Assembly (NCBI RefSeq): GCF_041103235.1 | Contig: NZ_JBGCUN010000001.1 | Location: forward strand, 2,790,001 to 2,854,000 | Direction: 5' to 3' | Length of the DNA stretch: 64,000 nt | Origin: Yoonia sp. R2331 | Lineage (GTDB): Bacteria > Pseudomonadota > Alphaproteobacteria > Rhodobacterales > Rhodobacteraceae | In this document: positions 45,721 through 54,994 of the stretch, piece by piece | Position numbering within the stretch: the first letter of the stretch is position 1 | How the letters are laid out: every line of letters starts with the position of its first letter | Position numbers and translations under genes: made by a program | Notes under the pieces: model-generated | The model's database searches: none | What the model saw: the letters and a program-made list of their open reading frames with translations, nothing else | Told to the model about the DNA's origin: nothing

Positions 45721-46805
45721 TCTGCAGCCTCGGGCACTATGTGCGCGCCCGCCTCTTCACGCAGCTTTCGCACCAGTTCCAATTCGGCTTGGAAATCGAC
45801 GTAGTGGGGCAGTTTGATGTGCTCTAGGAACCCTGTCGCCTGAATGTTGTCCGCATGATACAGCACAAACTCAGCGTCCTGCGCGGGGGCGCCTTCGTCT
45901 TCCTCGCCAAGTTCTTCCCAACGCAGCGCCCGATCGACCAGCGCCATTGAAATCGCTTTGCGTTCGGTCTGGCCGAAGACCAGCCCGTAGCCACGCGTGA
46001 ACTGGGGTGGTTCAGACTTTGACCCGGTGAACTGATTGACGGTTTCGCATTCGGTCAGCGTGACCTCGCCAATCTCGATGCTGAACCCAAGCTCGGGGAC
46101 ATCCATTTCGACAGGCACGGCCCCAATGCGCAATTCACCCACAAAGGCGTGGTTGCGCGCATAGCCACGCTGAGTGGAATAGGCCATGCCAAGCGTGAAG
46201 CCTTCGTCCGCACGGGTGAGTGCCTGCAGACGTAAGCTGCGCTCTGCAGGCATTTCAAGCGGTTCGCGGGTGAGATCCGGCGGTGGTGTGTCATCATGAA
46301 CGGCCTCTTCGATCAACCCTTCGTGGTTGAGGAAGTCGGTCACATGGGGAACGTCGCCGGGGGTCGCCTCGCGCGTTGCGGCCTCTGGCACCTCTCCATC
46401 GGCGGCCAGTTTGAAATCCAGAAGGCGGTGCGTGTAGTCAAAGGTTGGCCCCAGAACCTGTCCGCCGGGCAGGTCTTTGAATGTCGCCGAGATGCGTCGG
46501 TCGCAGGCCATTTTGCCGGTGTCGACGGGCAAGGATGCGCCAAAACGGGGCAGCGTGGTACGGTAGGCGCGGATCAGAAAGATCGCCTCAATCAGATCCC
46601 CGCGCGCCTGTTTGATCGCCAATGCGGCAAGGTCCGGATCATAAAGCGATCCTTCGGCCATGACACGATTGACGGCCAATGCAAGCTGCTCGCGGATTTG
46701 CCCGATGCTGAGTTCAGCAATGGACGTATCGCCGCGGCGTTCTTCGGCAAGCCAAGCGTGTGCGTTCTCAATCGCGCGCTCGCCGCCTTTGACGGCCACA
46801 TACAT
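45717..46805 (-). CDS. phnI: C-P lyase complex subunit PhnI
   Basis: A 362-residue protein from the ATG at 46805: MYVAVKGGERAIENAHAWL is the standard PhnI start, followed by QIREQLALAVNRVMAEGSLY, FGASLPVDTGKMACDRRIS and LGMAYSTQRGYARNHAFVGE. It displaces adenine of ATP with the phosphonate, with PhnGHL. It shares one base with phnH. Confidence 0.95.
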   Translation of the reverse strand: MYVAVKGGERAIENAHAWLAEERRGDTSIAELSIGQIREQLALAVNRVMAEGSLYDPDLAALAIKQARGDLIEAIFLIRAYRTTLPRFGASLPVDTGKMACDRRISATFKDLPGGQVLGPTFDYTHRLLDFKLAADGEVPEAATREATPGDVPHVTDFLNHEGLIEEAVHDDTPPPDLTREPLEMPAERSLRLQALTRADEGFTLGMAYSTQRGYARNHAFVGELRIGAVPVEMDVPELGFSIEIGEVTLTECETVNQFTGSKSEPPQFTRGYGLVFGQTERKAISMALVDRALRWEELGEEDEGAPAQDAEFVLYHADNIQATGFLEHIKLPHYVDFQAELELVRKLREEAGAHIVPEAAE

Positions 46806-47383
46806 CAGATAGCTCCTGTTTGTGTGACAACTGTCGTGCGCGGCAGGGCCGCCACGCGGTCGCCGCACGTAAAGATAAAGTCGAGGCCAAGGGGGAAATG
46901 CCCTGCATTCTGCTGAAACGCCGGGGTCTTTGGCAGCGACAAGCTGTGCGTGTCTTTGATGCCCGGGCCGGACAATGTGGCACCAATCGGCTCTAACCGC
47001 TCGACCTGAACGATCAGCGTGGCAGAGCGGTCAGGGTATTGCGGTGTCCCGATTTGATAAGCGTTCAATGGCGTCAGGTCATCCCAGGCGCCCAGCGCGA
47101 ACATGCAATGAGACGGCCCAACAACCGGTGCGCCCGTGTGGAAAGCGACCCAAGTCCGCACCGCATCGCAATCCAGCGAGCCTGTCAGGTGAATCGGCGT
47201 ATCAGGGTCACACAACGTGAGCAAAACAGCGCCGGTCGCAGGGGAAAGAGGCGCAGGCGGTGCGGAACCGGTGAGCGTGTGGATCGTACCGGGCCGCGCC
47301 ATCGCTTCCATTACCTGACGGAACGCAACCGCTGAGGCAATGGCCGGGTCCGCGAAGCCGCCGCTGAGGGTCTGGGCCTGCAT
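46805..47383 (-). CDS. phnH: C-P lyase complex subunit PhnH
   Basis: A 192-residue protein: SGGFADPAIASAVAFRQVME, MARPGTIHTL and AVLLTLCDPDTPIHLTG are PhnH hallmarks, and the C-terminus has GPGIKDTHSLSLP. It is part of the PhnGHIJ core. It lies between phnG and phnI with single-base overlaps. Confidence 0.94.
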   Translation of the reverse strand: MQAQTLSGGFADPAIASAVAFRQVMEAMARPGTIHTLTGSAPPAPLSPATGAVLLTLCDPDTPIHLTGSLDCDAVRTWVAFHTGAPVVGPSHCMFALGAWDDLTPLNAYQIGTPQYPDRSATLIVQVERLEPIGATLSGPGIKDTHSLSLPKTPAFQQNAGHFPLGLDFIFTCGDRVAALPRTTVVTQTGAI

Positions 47384-47838
47384 CAGTCTTCTCCTCTCAC
47401 CATTGTAAAGAAATCGACCTTGGTGGCGGCAGCTTTGGCAGCGCGCGCGTCCCTTTTTGCGGACTGTTCTGCGTCGAGCACATCCAAGACTTGCGCCTGC
47501 AATGTCGTTGCTGCCGTGGTTTGCATCAGGGCGTCCACCACCGCCACGGCCTCTGCATCGGCCTTACTGCGTCCTTGAATATACGCATGGCCGACTTCGC
47601 CCGTCGCAAGGGTCAGCGCACAGCGCGTTACAGTGACTTCACCCAGATTGAACTGACTACCTGTGGCACCTGCGCGGGCCCGGACCATGGTGCTGCCGAC
47701 CTCGGGCGCACGCAGCCATGTGAAAGCGGGGCGCGTTACAGCCTCGTCCAGCAGGGTGGCAACGCGTCCCTTGGGGGCCTTGGCCATAAGGCCGAGCCAG
47801 AGCTGGCGCGGCGCATGGTCTTCGCTGATATCTTTCAT
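47383..47838 (-). CDS. phnG: C-P lyase complex subunit PhnG
   Basis: A 151-residue protein from the ATG at 47838. APRQLWLGLMAKAPKGRVATL, LRAPEVGSTMVRARAGATGS and FNLGEVTVTRCALTLATGEVGHAYIQG identify PhnG. It is the first gene of phnGHI-HAD-JKLN. The longer frame to 48075 reads across the operator and phnF and is rejected. Confidence 0.94.
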   Translation of the reverse strand: MKDISEDHAPRQLWLGLMAKAPKGRVATLLDEAVTRPAFTWLRAPEVGSTMVRARAGATGSQFNLGEVTVTRCALTLATGEVGHAYIQGRSKADAEAVAVVDALMQTTAATTLQAQVLDVLDAEQSAKRDARAAKAAATKVDFFTMVRGED

Positions 47839-47853
47839 CTCGACAACTTTTCG

Positions 47854-47864
47854 GTATACTATAC
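47854..47864. promoter_or_regulatory. Candidate PhnF operator between phnG and phnF
   Basis: GTATA-C-TATAC is a perfect 11-bp palindrome 16 bp upstream of phnG. Its GT-TA-AC layout fits HutC/PhnF-type GntR sites. On the minus strand a -10-like TATGAT (47880-47875) lies 10 bp before it, so bound PhnF would block the phnG promoter. Confidence 0.6.
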
Positions 47865-47919
47865 AACTAGACACATCATAACATATCCCTTCGATTCCCC
47901 CAGCGGAGATTTGTGAATT

Positions 47920-48639
47920 TTGCGTGACACATCCTCTAAAACGCCGATTTGGCAGGCCATCGCGCAAGCCCTGCGCAGTGATCTGGCCGAGGGCCGCTAT
48001 GCGCCGGGCGACAAACTTCCGACCGAGGCGGCGCTGGCTGAACGGTTCGGTGTCAACCGCCACACCGTGCGCCATGGGATTTCTGCGTTGGTGGAGGAAG
48101 GGCTGATCCGCACCCGGCGCGGCGCGGGCGCTTTTGTGGCCTCAACGCCCACTGACTATCCCATCGGGCGCAAGGTCAGGTTCCACGACAATCTGATCGC
48201 AGCAGGGCGATTGCCGGAAAAACGCGTCCTGTTGGTCGAAGACCGGTTCGCGACAGACGGCGAAGCACGGGCGCTCGCCATCAATGCGGGTGACCCGGTC
48301 TGTTCGTACCACGGGTTATCCTTGGCTGACGGCCAGCCCATCGCGGTGTTCGAAAGCGTTTTTCCACTGGCGCGGACCCCAGGAATTTCAGCAGCCTTTG
48401 GCGCGCAAGGCAGCGTCACCGAGGCCTTGGCCACCGTAGGTGTGGCAGATTATACCCGTGCGTCTACGCGGCTGACGGCGGTGCGCGCTGGCGCGACACA
48501 TGCCCTGCATTTACAGGTCACTGAGGGCGACCCGCTGCTACGCTCGTCCGGGGTGAATGTCGATCAAGACGGCAACCCGGTCGAATACGGGCGCACGTGG
48601 TTTGTCGGAGATCGGATCACACTCACCTTGGAAAACTAA
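47920..48639 (+). CDS. phnF: Phosphonate-operon GntR/HutC regulator PhnF
   Basis: A 239-residue regulator. The winged HTH covers about residues 8-75 (RYAPGDKLPTEAALAERFGV, NRHTVRHGISALVEEGLIRT). The UTRA effector domain follows (PIGRKVRFHDNLIAAGRLPE to the end). The only suitable start I see is a TTG at 47920 with GGAG about 14 bp upstream. It is divergent to phnGHI, so it most likely represses the C-P lyase genes. Confidence 0.9.
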   Translation: MRDTSSKTPIWQAIAQALRSDLAEGRYAPGDKLPTEAALAERFGVNRHTVRHGISALVEEGLIRTRRGAGAFVASTPTDYPIGRKVRFHDNLIAAGRLPEKRVLLVEDRFATDGEARALAINAGDPVCSYHGLSLADGQPIAVFESVFPLARTPGISAAFGAQGSVTEALATVGVADYTRASTRLTAVRAGATHALHLQVTEGDPLLRSSGVNVDQDGNPVEYGRTWFVGDRITLTLEN

Positions 48640-48641
48640 AG

Positions 48642-48668
48642 CGGCCCCGCCCGAAACTGGCGAGGCCG
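48642..48668. terminator. Terminator between convergent phnF and glycerophosphodiesterase genes
   Basis: A 10-bp stem with one mismatch (CGGCC-C-CGCC / GGCG-A-GGCCG) and a 7-nt loop lies in the 49-bp convergent gap. On the minus strand it is followed by CTTTAGTTTT. Confidence 0.6.
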
Positions 48669-48688
48669 ATGCATTCCGATGAACAGGG

Positions 48689-49903
48689 TTATTCGAGACC
48701 CATGCAGTTCGCGTAATAGGTCACCGTGGCGGGCCAATCGGAAAAGATCCCCTCAACCCCGACGTCCTGTGCCAAAACGTCGATCAGCTTATACATCACA
48801 CCGTCGCTGTTCACCGCATCTGCGATAGACTGGTAGTACCAGCCACCACCATTCACCAGCGGGCCAGAGCGTTCGATGGTCCATGTGATGATTTTGAGGT
48901 CCGCAGCCCTAGCCTGAATGGCCAGTTCGGACGGGACGATTTCACCGTCTTCGAGCGTCACCAACATCCACGTAGGCGGCGCGATATAGTTGATGCCCAT
49001 CGCCTTCAGCTCTTCCATGGTGTTCGGCCATGTGGCGGGGTCCATGGGGGAATAGCCGTCGATATCGTATTCATCCATGAGGTAAACAGCCTGCGCGCCG
49101 AACTCTGGCGCGGCCTCGATCCAATAGAGCACATCGTCGAGGTTGAACGACTGCAACCAGACATCCGACGCCGGAACACCGGCGGCCACGTATTCATCCA
49201 CCAGCTTTTGTGCATAGTCTTCTTGCGTGAAGCCGTTGAACGGCATCTCGACCGAGGGCGACTTCAGTTCAGGCGTAAACCGCGCACCCAGGTCGCGGAA
49301 CAATTCAATGGACTCCGCGTGTGTCATCAGTGTCGCCGGTTCGACCGAATAGAGATCGGTTCGCCAACCGGCTGTGCCGCCAAGGTAGGCCTCGACCGTT
49401 GTGGCAGAGCTGTCGGCCGCGTCCATCTTGGGCGTCAGTGTGCGGTATTCGTCCAGCGTAATTTCGGATGTGCGGCATTCGGCGGTGGCACTTGCATCGC
49501 CACTCGCTGGCGAAAACGGCGTTGTGCAGGTCGCGGCCAATGGCGTGGCAAGAATATTGGTCGTCGTATGCAGGTCGTTCTGTGCGTGACGGCACACCAA
49601 CTCGAGGTCTGCGGTGAACGTCACATCACATTCCAGAATGCCCGCCCCCATCAGGGCCGCGGCGCGGTTGGATTCGACTGTATGCTCTGGAAACTGCATC
49701 GGCGCGCCACGGTGCCCGATGGAAAATGAGGACATGGACGCCTCTTGGTTCTGGCAAGACTGCAACTGATCCTTGAGCGGCCCATCTTCCATCCGATCAA
49801 TCAGATAGAACGGACGCGGACCGTATTCGACCCGTTCAGGCGTCTGCGCAATGGCGGGCGCAGCTGCGAGTGTCGCTGTCGTGAGTGCAATGATACGAAG
49901 CAT
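48689..49903 (-). CDS. Periplasmic glycerophosphodiester phosphodiesterase
   Basis: A 404-residue protein with a signal peptide ([20 protein letters not shown]). The catalytic GDPD motifs are [19 protein letters not shown] near 61-79 and [35 protein letters not shown] supplies a further metal ligand. The length and long inserts match extended bacterial periplasmic forms. It releases glycerol 3-phosphate from deacylated phospholipids, a phosphate source fitting this cluster. It lies 102 bp downstream of the phn acetyltransferase pseudogene on the same strand. Confidence 0.9.
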   Translation of the reverse strand: MLRIIALTTATLAAAPAIAQTPERVEYGPRPFYLIDRMEDGPLKDQLQSCQNQEASMSSFSIGHRGAPMQFPEHTVESNRAAALMGAGILECDVTFTADLELVCRHAQNDLHTTTNILATPLAATCTTPFSPASGDASATAECRTSEITLDEYRTLTPKMDAADSSATTVEAYLGGTAGWRTDLYSVEPATLMTHAESIELFRDLGARFTPELKSPSVEMPFNGFTQEDYAQKLVDEYVAAGVPASDVWLQSFNLDDVLYWIEAAPEFGAQAVYLMDEYDIDGYSPMDPATWPNTMEELKAMGINYIAPPTWMLVTLEDGEIVPSELAIQARAADLKIITWTIERSGPLVNGGGWYYQSIADAVNSDGVMYKLIDVLAQDVGVEGIFSDWPATVTYYANCMGLE

Positions 49904-50005
49904 GGTAATCCCCTTTGGTGCTCATGTCCGCACAGGGTGATCGGGCCATGCGAAGGGCACATAACAGAATTGTCAAAGGTTTATGAACGTGGGGGCGCGA
50001 GCGCG

Positions 50006-50623
50006 CTAAACTTCGTACTTTTCCAAGAACGCTTCGGCCTTCATTGACCGAAAGTCGTTCAGTGCCACACGCAACGTCTTATGATTCCAATCCCACCACC
50101 CCAGCGCGATAAGGCGTTCCGCGATCGCGTGCGGCTGACGCAACCGCAAGGGTCTGGCAGGCGTACCGGCGACGATCGTGTAGGGATCGACGTCCTTTGT
50201 GACCACGGCCCCTGCCGCGACGACCGCGCCATCACCCAAAGTCACCTCGGGCTTGATCATGGCACCCGCACCAATCCAAGTATCGTGTCCGATGTGGGCG
50301 ATGCGGGACTGGCGATGCGCAAAAAACGTCTCATCGCGGGTCGCATCATCCCAATAATCCGCCGAACGATAGAGGAAATGGTGACAGGCGGCGGTATCTA
50401 AGGGATGGTCCGTCGCACCGATCCGCTAAAACGCCGCGATATTCGCGAACTTGCCGATCCGCGCATTCGCAATATCGGCGTAACGGTCGCAATAGGAGTA
50501 ATCCCCAAAGGTTGCGTTGTTCAGCCTACTGCCGCGCCCAATTTCGACATAGGCCCCAAAAGTGCTGTCGGTGATTTCACAATCGGAGTGGATGAAAGGG
50601 TCTGTCGCACTCAGTCTTGGCAT
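50006..50623 (-). pseudogene. Phosphonate-operon hexapeptide acetyltransferase with in-frame amber codon
   Basis: From the ATG at 50623 to the stop at 50006 one frame of 206 codons reads as a left-handed beta-helix acetyltransferase of the type found in phn operons (TIGR03308-like): ITDSTFGAYVEIGRGSRLNN, FGDYSYCDRYADIANARIGK, then the stop TAG at 50428-50426 right after FANIAAF. Translation resumes in the same frame with [40 protein letters not shown] and [20 protein letters not shown]. Thus one nonsense codon splits an otherwise full-length gene. It may be a young pseudogene, a sequence error or a readthrough case. Confidence 0.85.
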
Positions 50624-50625
50624 GA

Positions 50626-50745
50626 TCAGAATTCTTTTTCTTCGCAGGCATAGCAGAAGAACTTGCCCGTTGCGGTCAGTTTTTTGCGCAGGCACGGCAA
50701 CACCGCCTGGAGCACGGCAGAATGCGTCATCGTGTTGACCATCAT
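50626..50745 (-). CDS. Small ORF, 39 residues, coupled to phnE2
   Basis: The ATG at 50745 overlaps the phnE2 stop (ATGA) and the ORF ends 2 bp before the acetyltransferase ATG. The product starts MMVNTMTHSAVLQAVLP and ends GKFFCYACEEKEF, with one CxxC pair plus an earlier Cys in PCLRKK. I do not recognise a family. Overlap on one side and near-contact on the other argue that it is translated as part of the phnCDE transcript. Confidence 0.55.
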   Translation of the reverse strand: MMVNTMTHSAVLQAVLPCLRKKLTATGKFFCYACEEKEF

Positions 50746-52058
50746 CCGTCTTTCGTTCCGATCAATTTGCCACGCAACCAGCCGGACAGCCAATCCATCA
50801 GCATGACCATTACGATGATCAGGATGATGTAATAGGCGACTTCCTCCCAATCTTTTTGGGTCTGGATTGCCTGCGTCAGCATAAGCCCGATGCCTCCGCC
50901 GGTGATCGCGCCGATGATTGTCGCGGACCGGGTGTTGGATTCAAGGAAATAGAGGACCTGCGCCAGCAGCACCGGAACAACCTGCGGGATCACCCCAAAC
51001 CGATACCGTTGCAGTGGTTTGGCCCCCGTCGACGTCACGCCTTCGATCTGTTTGTCATCGACGTTTTCAAGCGCCTCTGAGAAAGTCTTACCGAATGTGC
51101 CTGTGTCCGTAATCAAGATCGCCAAAGTGCCAGTCAACGGCCCCGGTCCGAACGCACGGGCAAGAACCACTGTCCAGATCAGCGCGTCCACGCCGCGTAC
51201 AAAATCAAACAGCCGGCGGGTGGCCGCGCGCAACAACAGGACTGGGGTGAACCGTTTGGCGGCCATGAATGCAAGCGGCAGCGCGATCATCGCCGCCCCC
51301 ATGGTGCCAAGGAACGCCATCAGGATCGTTTCACCGATGGCCCAAGCGATATCCTTGTGGCGCCACATTTTGTTGTGCCAAAAGTCTGAGACAGCACCGC
51401 TGATATTGCTACGGTCTGGGTCAATCTGAGCGCCAAACAGGATTTGTCCAATACCGATATCATGATAGGGACTGTCGAGCGTGAACCAGAACAACTCCCA
51501 ACCTGCGAAATAGTTGAAGACTTCGGTTCTGGACCCTGTGAGGGTAATCCGACCCGCGGGCGTGGTAATCGCAACACGGCGGTCCGACGCGTTGATCCAG
51601 TCAGGCAGGTCGGCGGGCAGATTGGTGGTGACCGTGCGGCCTTCGGCCTGTGCCGCGACCAGCCCAAAGCCCGGAATGTCCACCTCTGTTCGGTTGTCGG
51701 GCAAGAAACGCACAATCGTATCGCTACCTAAATCAACTGTAACAACGTCAGTGCCGCTGACCCAAGCGGGACGTGCGCCTTCGGGGTATGCGCCCTTGCG
51801 CTCGCCCTCAACCGCATAGGCGATTTCGCCGTTCCGGTTGTCGCGGGTGACGTGAACCTTGTGGGACCAAACATCGGACGTCAGCGTGCGCGCATTGTCC
51901 ATATTCGCGCGCTGGACCAAGCCGGGCACATCAAACGCAAAGAAGATGTAGGTGAAATAGACAAGGATCACCGCGGGGATGCCAAAGGCGAACAAGCGTT
52001 TGCGGCGAAACAGACCTTCTGCATGCGCCTTAGTTGCTTGAATATCAACTGAAGTCAT
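50742..52058 (-). CDS. phnE: Phosphonate ABC transporter permease PhnE (long form)
   Basis: A 438-residue protein. A membrane segment at about 25-45 is followed by about 150 residues of periplasmic sequence and then the permease core, with GETILMAFLGTMGAAMIALP, FVRGVDALIWTVVLARAFGP and the coupling loop GVTSTGAKPLQRYRFGVIPQ. Rhodobacterial phn operons often have one long and one short PhnE. It overlaps phnE1 by 4 nt. Confidence 0.92.
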   Translation of the reverse strand: MTSVDIQATKAHAEGLFRRKRLFAFGIPAVILVYFTYIFFAFDVPGLVQRANMDNARTLTSDVWSHKVHVTRDNRNGEIAYAVEGERKGAYPEGARPAWVSGTDVVTVDLGSDTIVRFLPDNRTEVDIPGFGLVAAQAEGRTVTTNLPADLPDWINASDRRVAITTPAGRITLTGSRTEVFNYFAGWELFWFTLDSPYHDIGIGQILFGAQIDPDRSNISGAVSDFWHNKMWRHKDIAWAIGETILMAFLGTMGAAMIALPLAFMAAKRFTPVLLLRAATRRLFDFVRGVDALIWTVVLARAFGPGPLTGTLAILITDTGTFGKTFSEALENVDDKQIEGVTSTGAKPLQRYRFGVIPQVVPVLLAQVLYFLESNTRSATIIGAITGGGIGLMLTQAIQTQKDWEEVAYYIILIIVMVMLMDWLSGWLRGKLIGTKDG

Positions 52059-52927
52059 TGGGCCTGTCCTTCGGTCAGACGGTTACGGTAGCGGCTTGAA
52101 ACCTGGTCGAAGAAGACGATCGTGCCGAACAGAAGCACAAAGATCGCTGCGGCTTCATCAAATCGGCCCGGCCCCCATGCCATCGCATTTCGCAACTCGT
52201 ACCCAAGGCCGCCCGCGCCAACAAAGCCAAGGATCGCAGACGCGCGGATGTTGATTTCGAACCGTAGCAACGTGTAGCTGACGTAGTTTGGCGCGACCTG
52301 CGGCAACACGCCCAGCACCATCCGCTGAGTCCATGTGGCACCGGTTGACGCCAACCCCTCGACGGGCTTGAGGTCAGCATTTTCGGCAACCTCGGAAAAC
52401 ATTTTGGCCAGCGCACCGGCCGTGTGCAGCGCAATCGCGATCATCGCGGGAACAGGACCGCCGCCCAAAACAAAGATCAAAACCAGCGCGATCACGATTT
52501 CGGGGATCGCACGCAGAATGTCGGAGAACCGGCGAAACAGCGGGATCAAGCGTGGCCATTTTGCGAGGCCCCGCGTCCCCAACAACGACAGGATCAGGCC
52601 AGCAATGGCCCCGATGATCGTCGACATCGCCGCGATGTTTATCGTCTCGACCAGGGCTGGGAAAAATTTGGCAATCAGGCCCGGCAGGTCGGCGCGCTTT
52701 TCCCAGGCTTCGGCCAGCACTTCGCTGGGGTAGTCGCCAATCTGATGCAACCCTTCCCAGAACCCGCCGGCATTGCGCTCATCAGCTACGTTAAAGCCGG
52801 ACACCATCAAGACTACGAAGATCAGCAGAGCCAAACCGCTGTAAAGCCTGCGCCGCCCGACCTGAGCGAGGTAGCTTTCGCGAATGTCACCGACGCTTGA
52901 CGCGCCTGCAGTGTCTGTTGCTGTCAT
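52055..52927 (-). CDS. phnE: Phosphonate ABC transporter permease PhnE (short form)
   Basis: A 290-residue inner-membrane protein from the ATG at 52927. Core motifs are VETINIAAMSTIIGAIAGLI, RFSDILRAIPEIVIALVLIF and the coupling loop GLASTGATWTQRMVLGVLPQ. It pairs with the long PhnE. A longer frame to 53002 overlaps phnD and is rejected. Confidence 0.92.
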   Translation of the reverse strand: MTATDTAGASSVGDIRESYLAQVGRRRLYSGLALLIFVVLMVSGFNVADERNAGGFWEGLHQIGDYPSEVLAEAWEKRADLPGLIAKFFPALVETINIAAMSTIIGAIAGLILSLLGTRGLAKWPRLIPLFRRFSDILRAIPEIVIALVLIFVLGGGPVPAMIAIALHTAGALAKMFSEVAENADLKPVEGLASTGATWTQRMVLGVLPQVAPNYVSYTLLRFEINIRASAILGFVGAGGLGYELRNAMAWGPGRFDEAAAIFVLLFGTIVFFDQVSSRYRNRLTEGQAQ

Positions 52928-52991
52928 GGTGTCCCCGCACAAAATACCGGCCGCCCCGCAAGCGAAGCGACCGGTGTCGTCATGAAAAAAT

Positions 52992-53903
52992 TTAGTTGCC
53001 AATCACTGACTGACGGGCCGCAACAATGCTTTCGTATGTTTCGTGGGTCACTGGCACAAAGCCGAGCGTGTCACCCGCAGCAACGCCATAAGCACAATCC
53101 TGATCGCGCTCATACAGAGTGTCGACCAATTCGGTCATTGTCGCCTTGACGTCCGCTGGCAGGTCGGCGCGCAGCACAACCGGACCTTCAGGGATCACGT
53201 TGGAGATCCAGATCTGCTGCAGGTCGTTCATGTCGACAAGACCCGCATCAACCGCACGGCGCAGCGCACCGGAGTTGTAGCCATCTTCCCATTCACCCTG
53301 CGCGTCAGCCCAGGTGACGCCCGCGTCGATGTCACCATTTGCCACGGCAATGATCGTCTGCTCATGGCCGCCAGTGAATTTGACTTCACCAAAATAGTCG
53401 CCAGATTCCATCGTCGCGCCAGTCGCCTGCGGGATTTCGATAGATGGGATCAGGTAGCCGGATGTGGAATTCGGATCACCAAACCCAAAGACCTTGCCCT
53501 GAACGTCTTCGAGGGCTTCGATGCCGCTGTCCACACGGGCAAAACCGATGGAGTGATAGCCGATGGAGCCGTCCAGGTTCTGCTTGACCAGCACAGGCTC
53601 AACGGCTTCGGGGTCTTGCAGATAGGTCGCTGCATAAGAGGACGCGCCGAGCCATGCCATGTCAATCGTGCCACCCAGCAGGCCCTGAATAACGCCGTTG
53701 TAATCGGCAGGTGCGAACAGCTTTGTCTCAACACCAAGCGCTTCGGTGGTGTAGTCCTGCATGCAGGCATAGTTGTTCATACGGTCCTGTGCGTTTTCAC
53801 CTCCCAAGATTCCGATGCGGAATTCGGTGATTTCTGCGTCCTGAGCAAAGGCAGGGGCAGCAAGAGCGGTTGTGGCCAAAGCGGCTGCGATAAACTTTTT
53901 CAT
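52992..53903 (-). CDS. phnD: Phosphonate-binding periplasmic protein PhnD
   Basis: A 303-residue protein with signal MKKFIAAALATTALAAPAFA. The PBP2 core has IGILGGENAQDRMNNYACM, GTIDMAWLGASSYAATYL, DPNSTSGYLIPSIEIP (phosphonate-binding loop) and GDIDAGVTWADAQ. The start at 53903 has GGAG 8 bp upstream; one at 53915 adds four residues. It is 49 bp after phnC. Confidence 0.93.
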   Translation of the reverse strand: MKKFIAAALATTALAAPAFAQDAEITEFRIGILGGENAQDRMNNYACMQDYTTEALGVETKLFAPADYNGVIQGLLGGTIDMAWLGASSYAATYLQDPEAVEPVLVKQNLDGSIGYHSIGFARVDSGIEALEDVQGKVFGFGDPNSTSGYLIPSIEIPQATGATMESGDYFGEVKFTGGHEQTIIAVANGDIDAGVTWADAQGEWEDGYNSGALRRAVDAGLVDMNDLQQIWISNVIPEGPVVLRADLPADVKATMTELVDTLYERDQDCAYGVAAGDTLGFVPVTHETYESIVAARQSVIGN

Positions 53904-53953
53904 CAGTGTCTCCATGGAGGGAATTGGGCGCCTGTGAGCGCGGGTAAACTGGC

Positions 53954-54769
53954 TCAGGCGACGACTTCGATTTTGAGGGCGTCAGTTCTGTCCAGTGTTT
54001 CGATTTCGGTGGATGTGGCTGCTTCGGAGAAGTCTGCGCCCGCCCCATAGATGTCGCGAGCGACACCGGTTGTGAGTTGTGCGGGCGTACCGTCAAAGAC
54101 GATACGGCCATCGCGCATACCGATCACGCGGTCACAGTAGCGCCGTGCGGTATCCAGTGTATGCAGGTTTGCGATGACCATGCGGCCGTCTTCTTCGTGA
54201 ATGTCGCGCAGGGATTGCATCACGACTTGCGCGTTCATTGGATCAAGCGAAGCAATTGGTTCGTCCGCCAGAATGATTGCGGGGTCCTGCATCAGCGCGC
54301 GCGCAATCGCGACACGCTGTTGTTGGCCACCTGACAGAGCTTCGGCGCGTTTCGGCGCCTGTTCAGCGATGCCAAGTCGATCCAGTATGTCGATGGCCTT
54401 GTGAATGTCGGACTGCGGATAAAGGTTGAACATCGTCGCCAATGTCGAACGGCGGTTCAACGTGCCGTGCAAAACATTCGACACCACATCCATCCGCGGT
54501 ACCAAATTGAATTGCTGGAAGATCATCGCGCAGCGCGACTGCCAATGGCGCCGCGCGGCACCGCGTATCGCGGTCACGTCTTCACACTCAAACAAAATCT
54601 GCCCGCTCGATACGTCGCTGAGCCGATTGAGCATCCGCAGAAGCGTCGACTTGCCAGCACCAGATCGTCCGATGATGCCAATCATTGCGGGTGCATCAAT
54701 CTGAATATTGGCAGCGTCTACGGCGACTTTGTCGCCAAACCGTTTGGTCAGTCCGCTAATGCTTAGCAT
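53954..54769 (-). CDS. phnC: Phosphonate ABC transporter ATPase PhnC
   Basis: A 271-residue ATPase from the ATG at 54769: Walker [10 protein letters not shown] near 35-43, [18 protein letters not shown], signature [16 protein letters not shown], Walker [14 protein letters not shown]. It is first in phnC-D-E-E and has Pho-box-like sites upstream. The frame extends to 54817 but the family starts at [11 protein letters not shown]. Confidence 0.93.
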   Translation of the reverse strand: MLSISGLTKRFGDKVAVDAANIQIDAPAMIGIIGRSGAGKSTLLRMLNRLSDVSSGQILFECEDVTAIRGAARRHWQSRCAMIFQQFNLVPRMDVVSNVLHGTLNRRSTLATMFNLYPQSDIHKAIDILDRLGIAEQAPKRAEALSGGQQQRVAIARALMQDPAIILADEPIASLDPMNAQVVMQSLRDIHEEDGRMVIANLHTLDTARRYCDRVIGMRDGRIVFDGTPAQLTTGVARDIYGAGADFSEAATSTEIETLDRTDALKIEVVA

Positions 54770-54821
54770 GTCATCCCCCGATGCGTTCTCGGAGTTGCTA
54801 AGCCTGCAATTCAACACTTGG

Positions 54822-54872
54822 GTGACAGTTTTGAGTCAGTTTATTGATGGTTTCTTAATGGCTACGTGACAG
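54822..54872 (-). promoter_or_regulatory. Pho-box-like sites upstream of phnC
   Basis: On the minus strand CTGACTC-AAAA-CTGTCAC (54839-54822) matches the 7-4-7 Pho box; by my count about 15 of 18 positions fit. A further CTGTCAC (54872-54866) stands 44 bp from the first CTGTCAC and 33 bp from the other half, both multiples of 11. This is what phased PhoB dimers would need. Confidence 0.6.
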
Positions 54873-54947
54873 CAAGTCGGCCGCTGAAGGGTACCGGGCT
54901 TCAAAACCTGCAACAAAATCGCTGTTGCAACAGACTTGGGACTAATG

Positions 54948-54965
54948 CTGTCATATACTTGTTAC
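54948..54965 (+). promoter_or_regulatory. Pho-box-like site upstream of the 97-residue exported protein
   Basis: CTGTCAT-ATAC-TTGTTAC has a perfect first half and an imperfect second half, 29 bp before the ATG at 54995. Together with the minus-strand site it suggests that both divergent transcripts respond to phosphate limitation. Confidence 0.55.
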
Positions 54966-54994
54966 ATTAACGCTCCCCCGGCTAATGTGATCCC

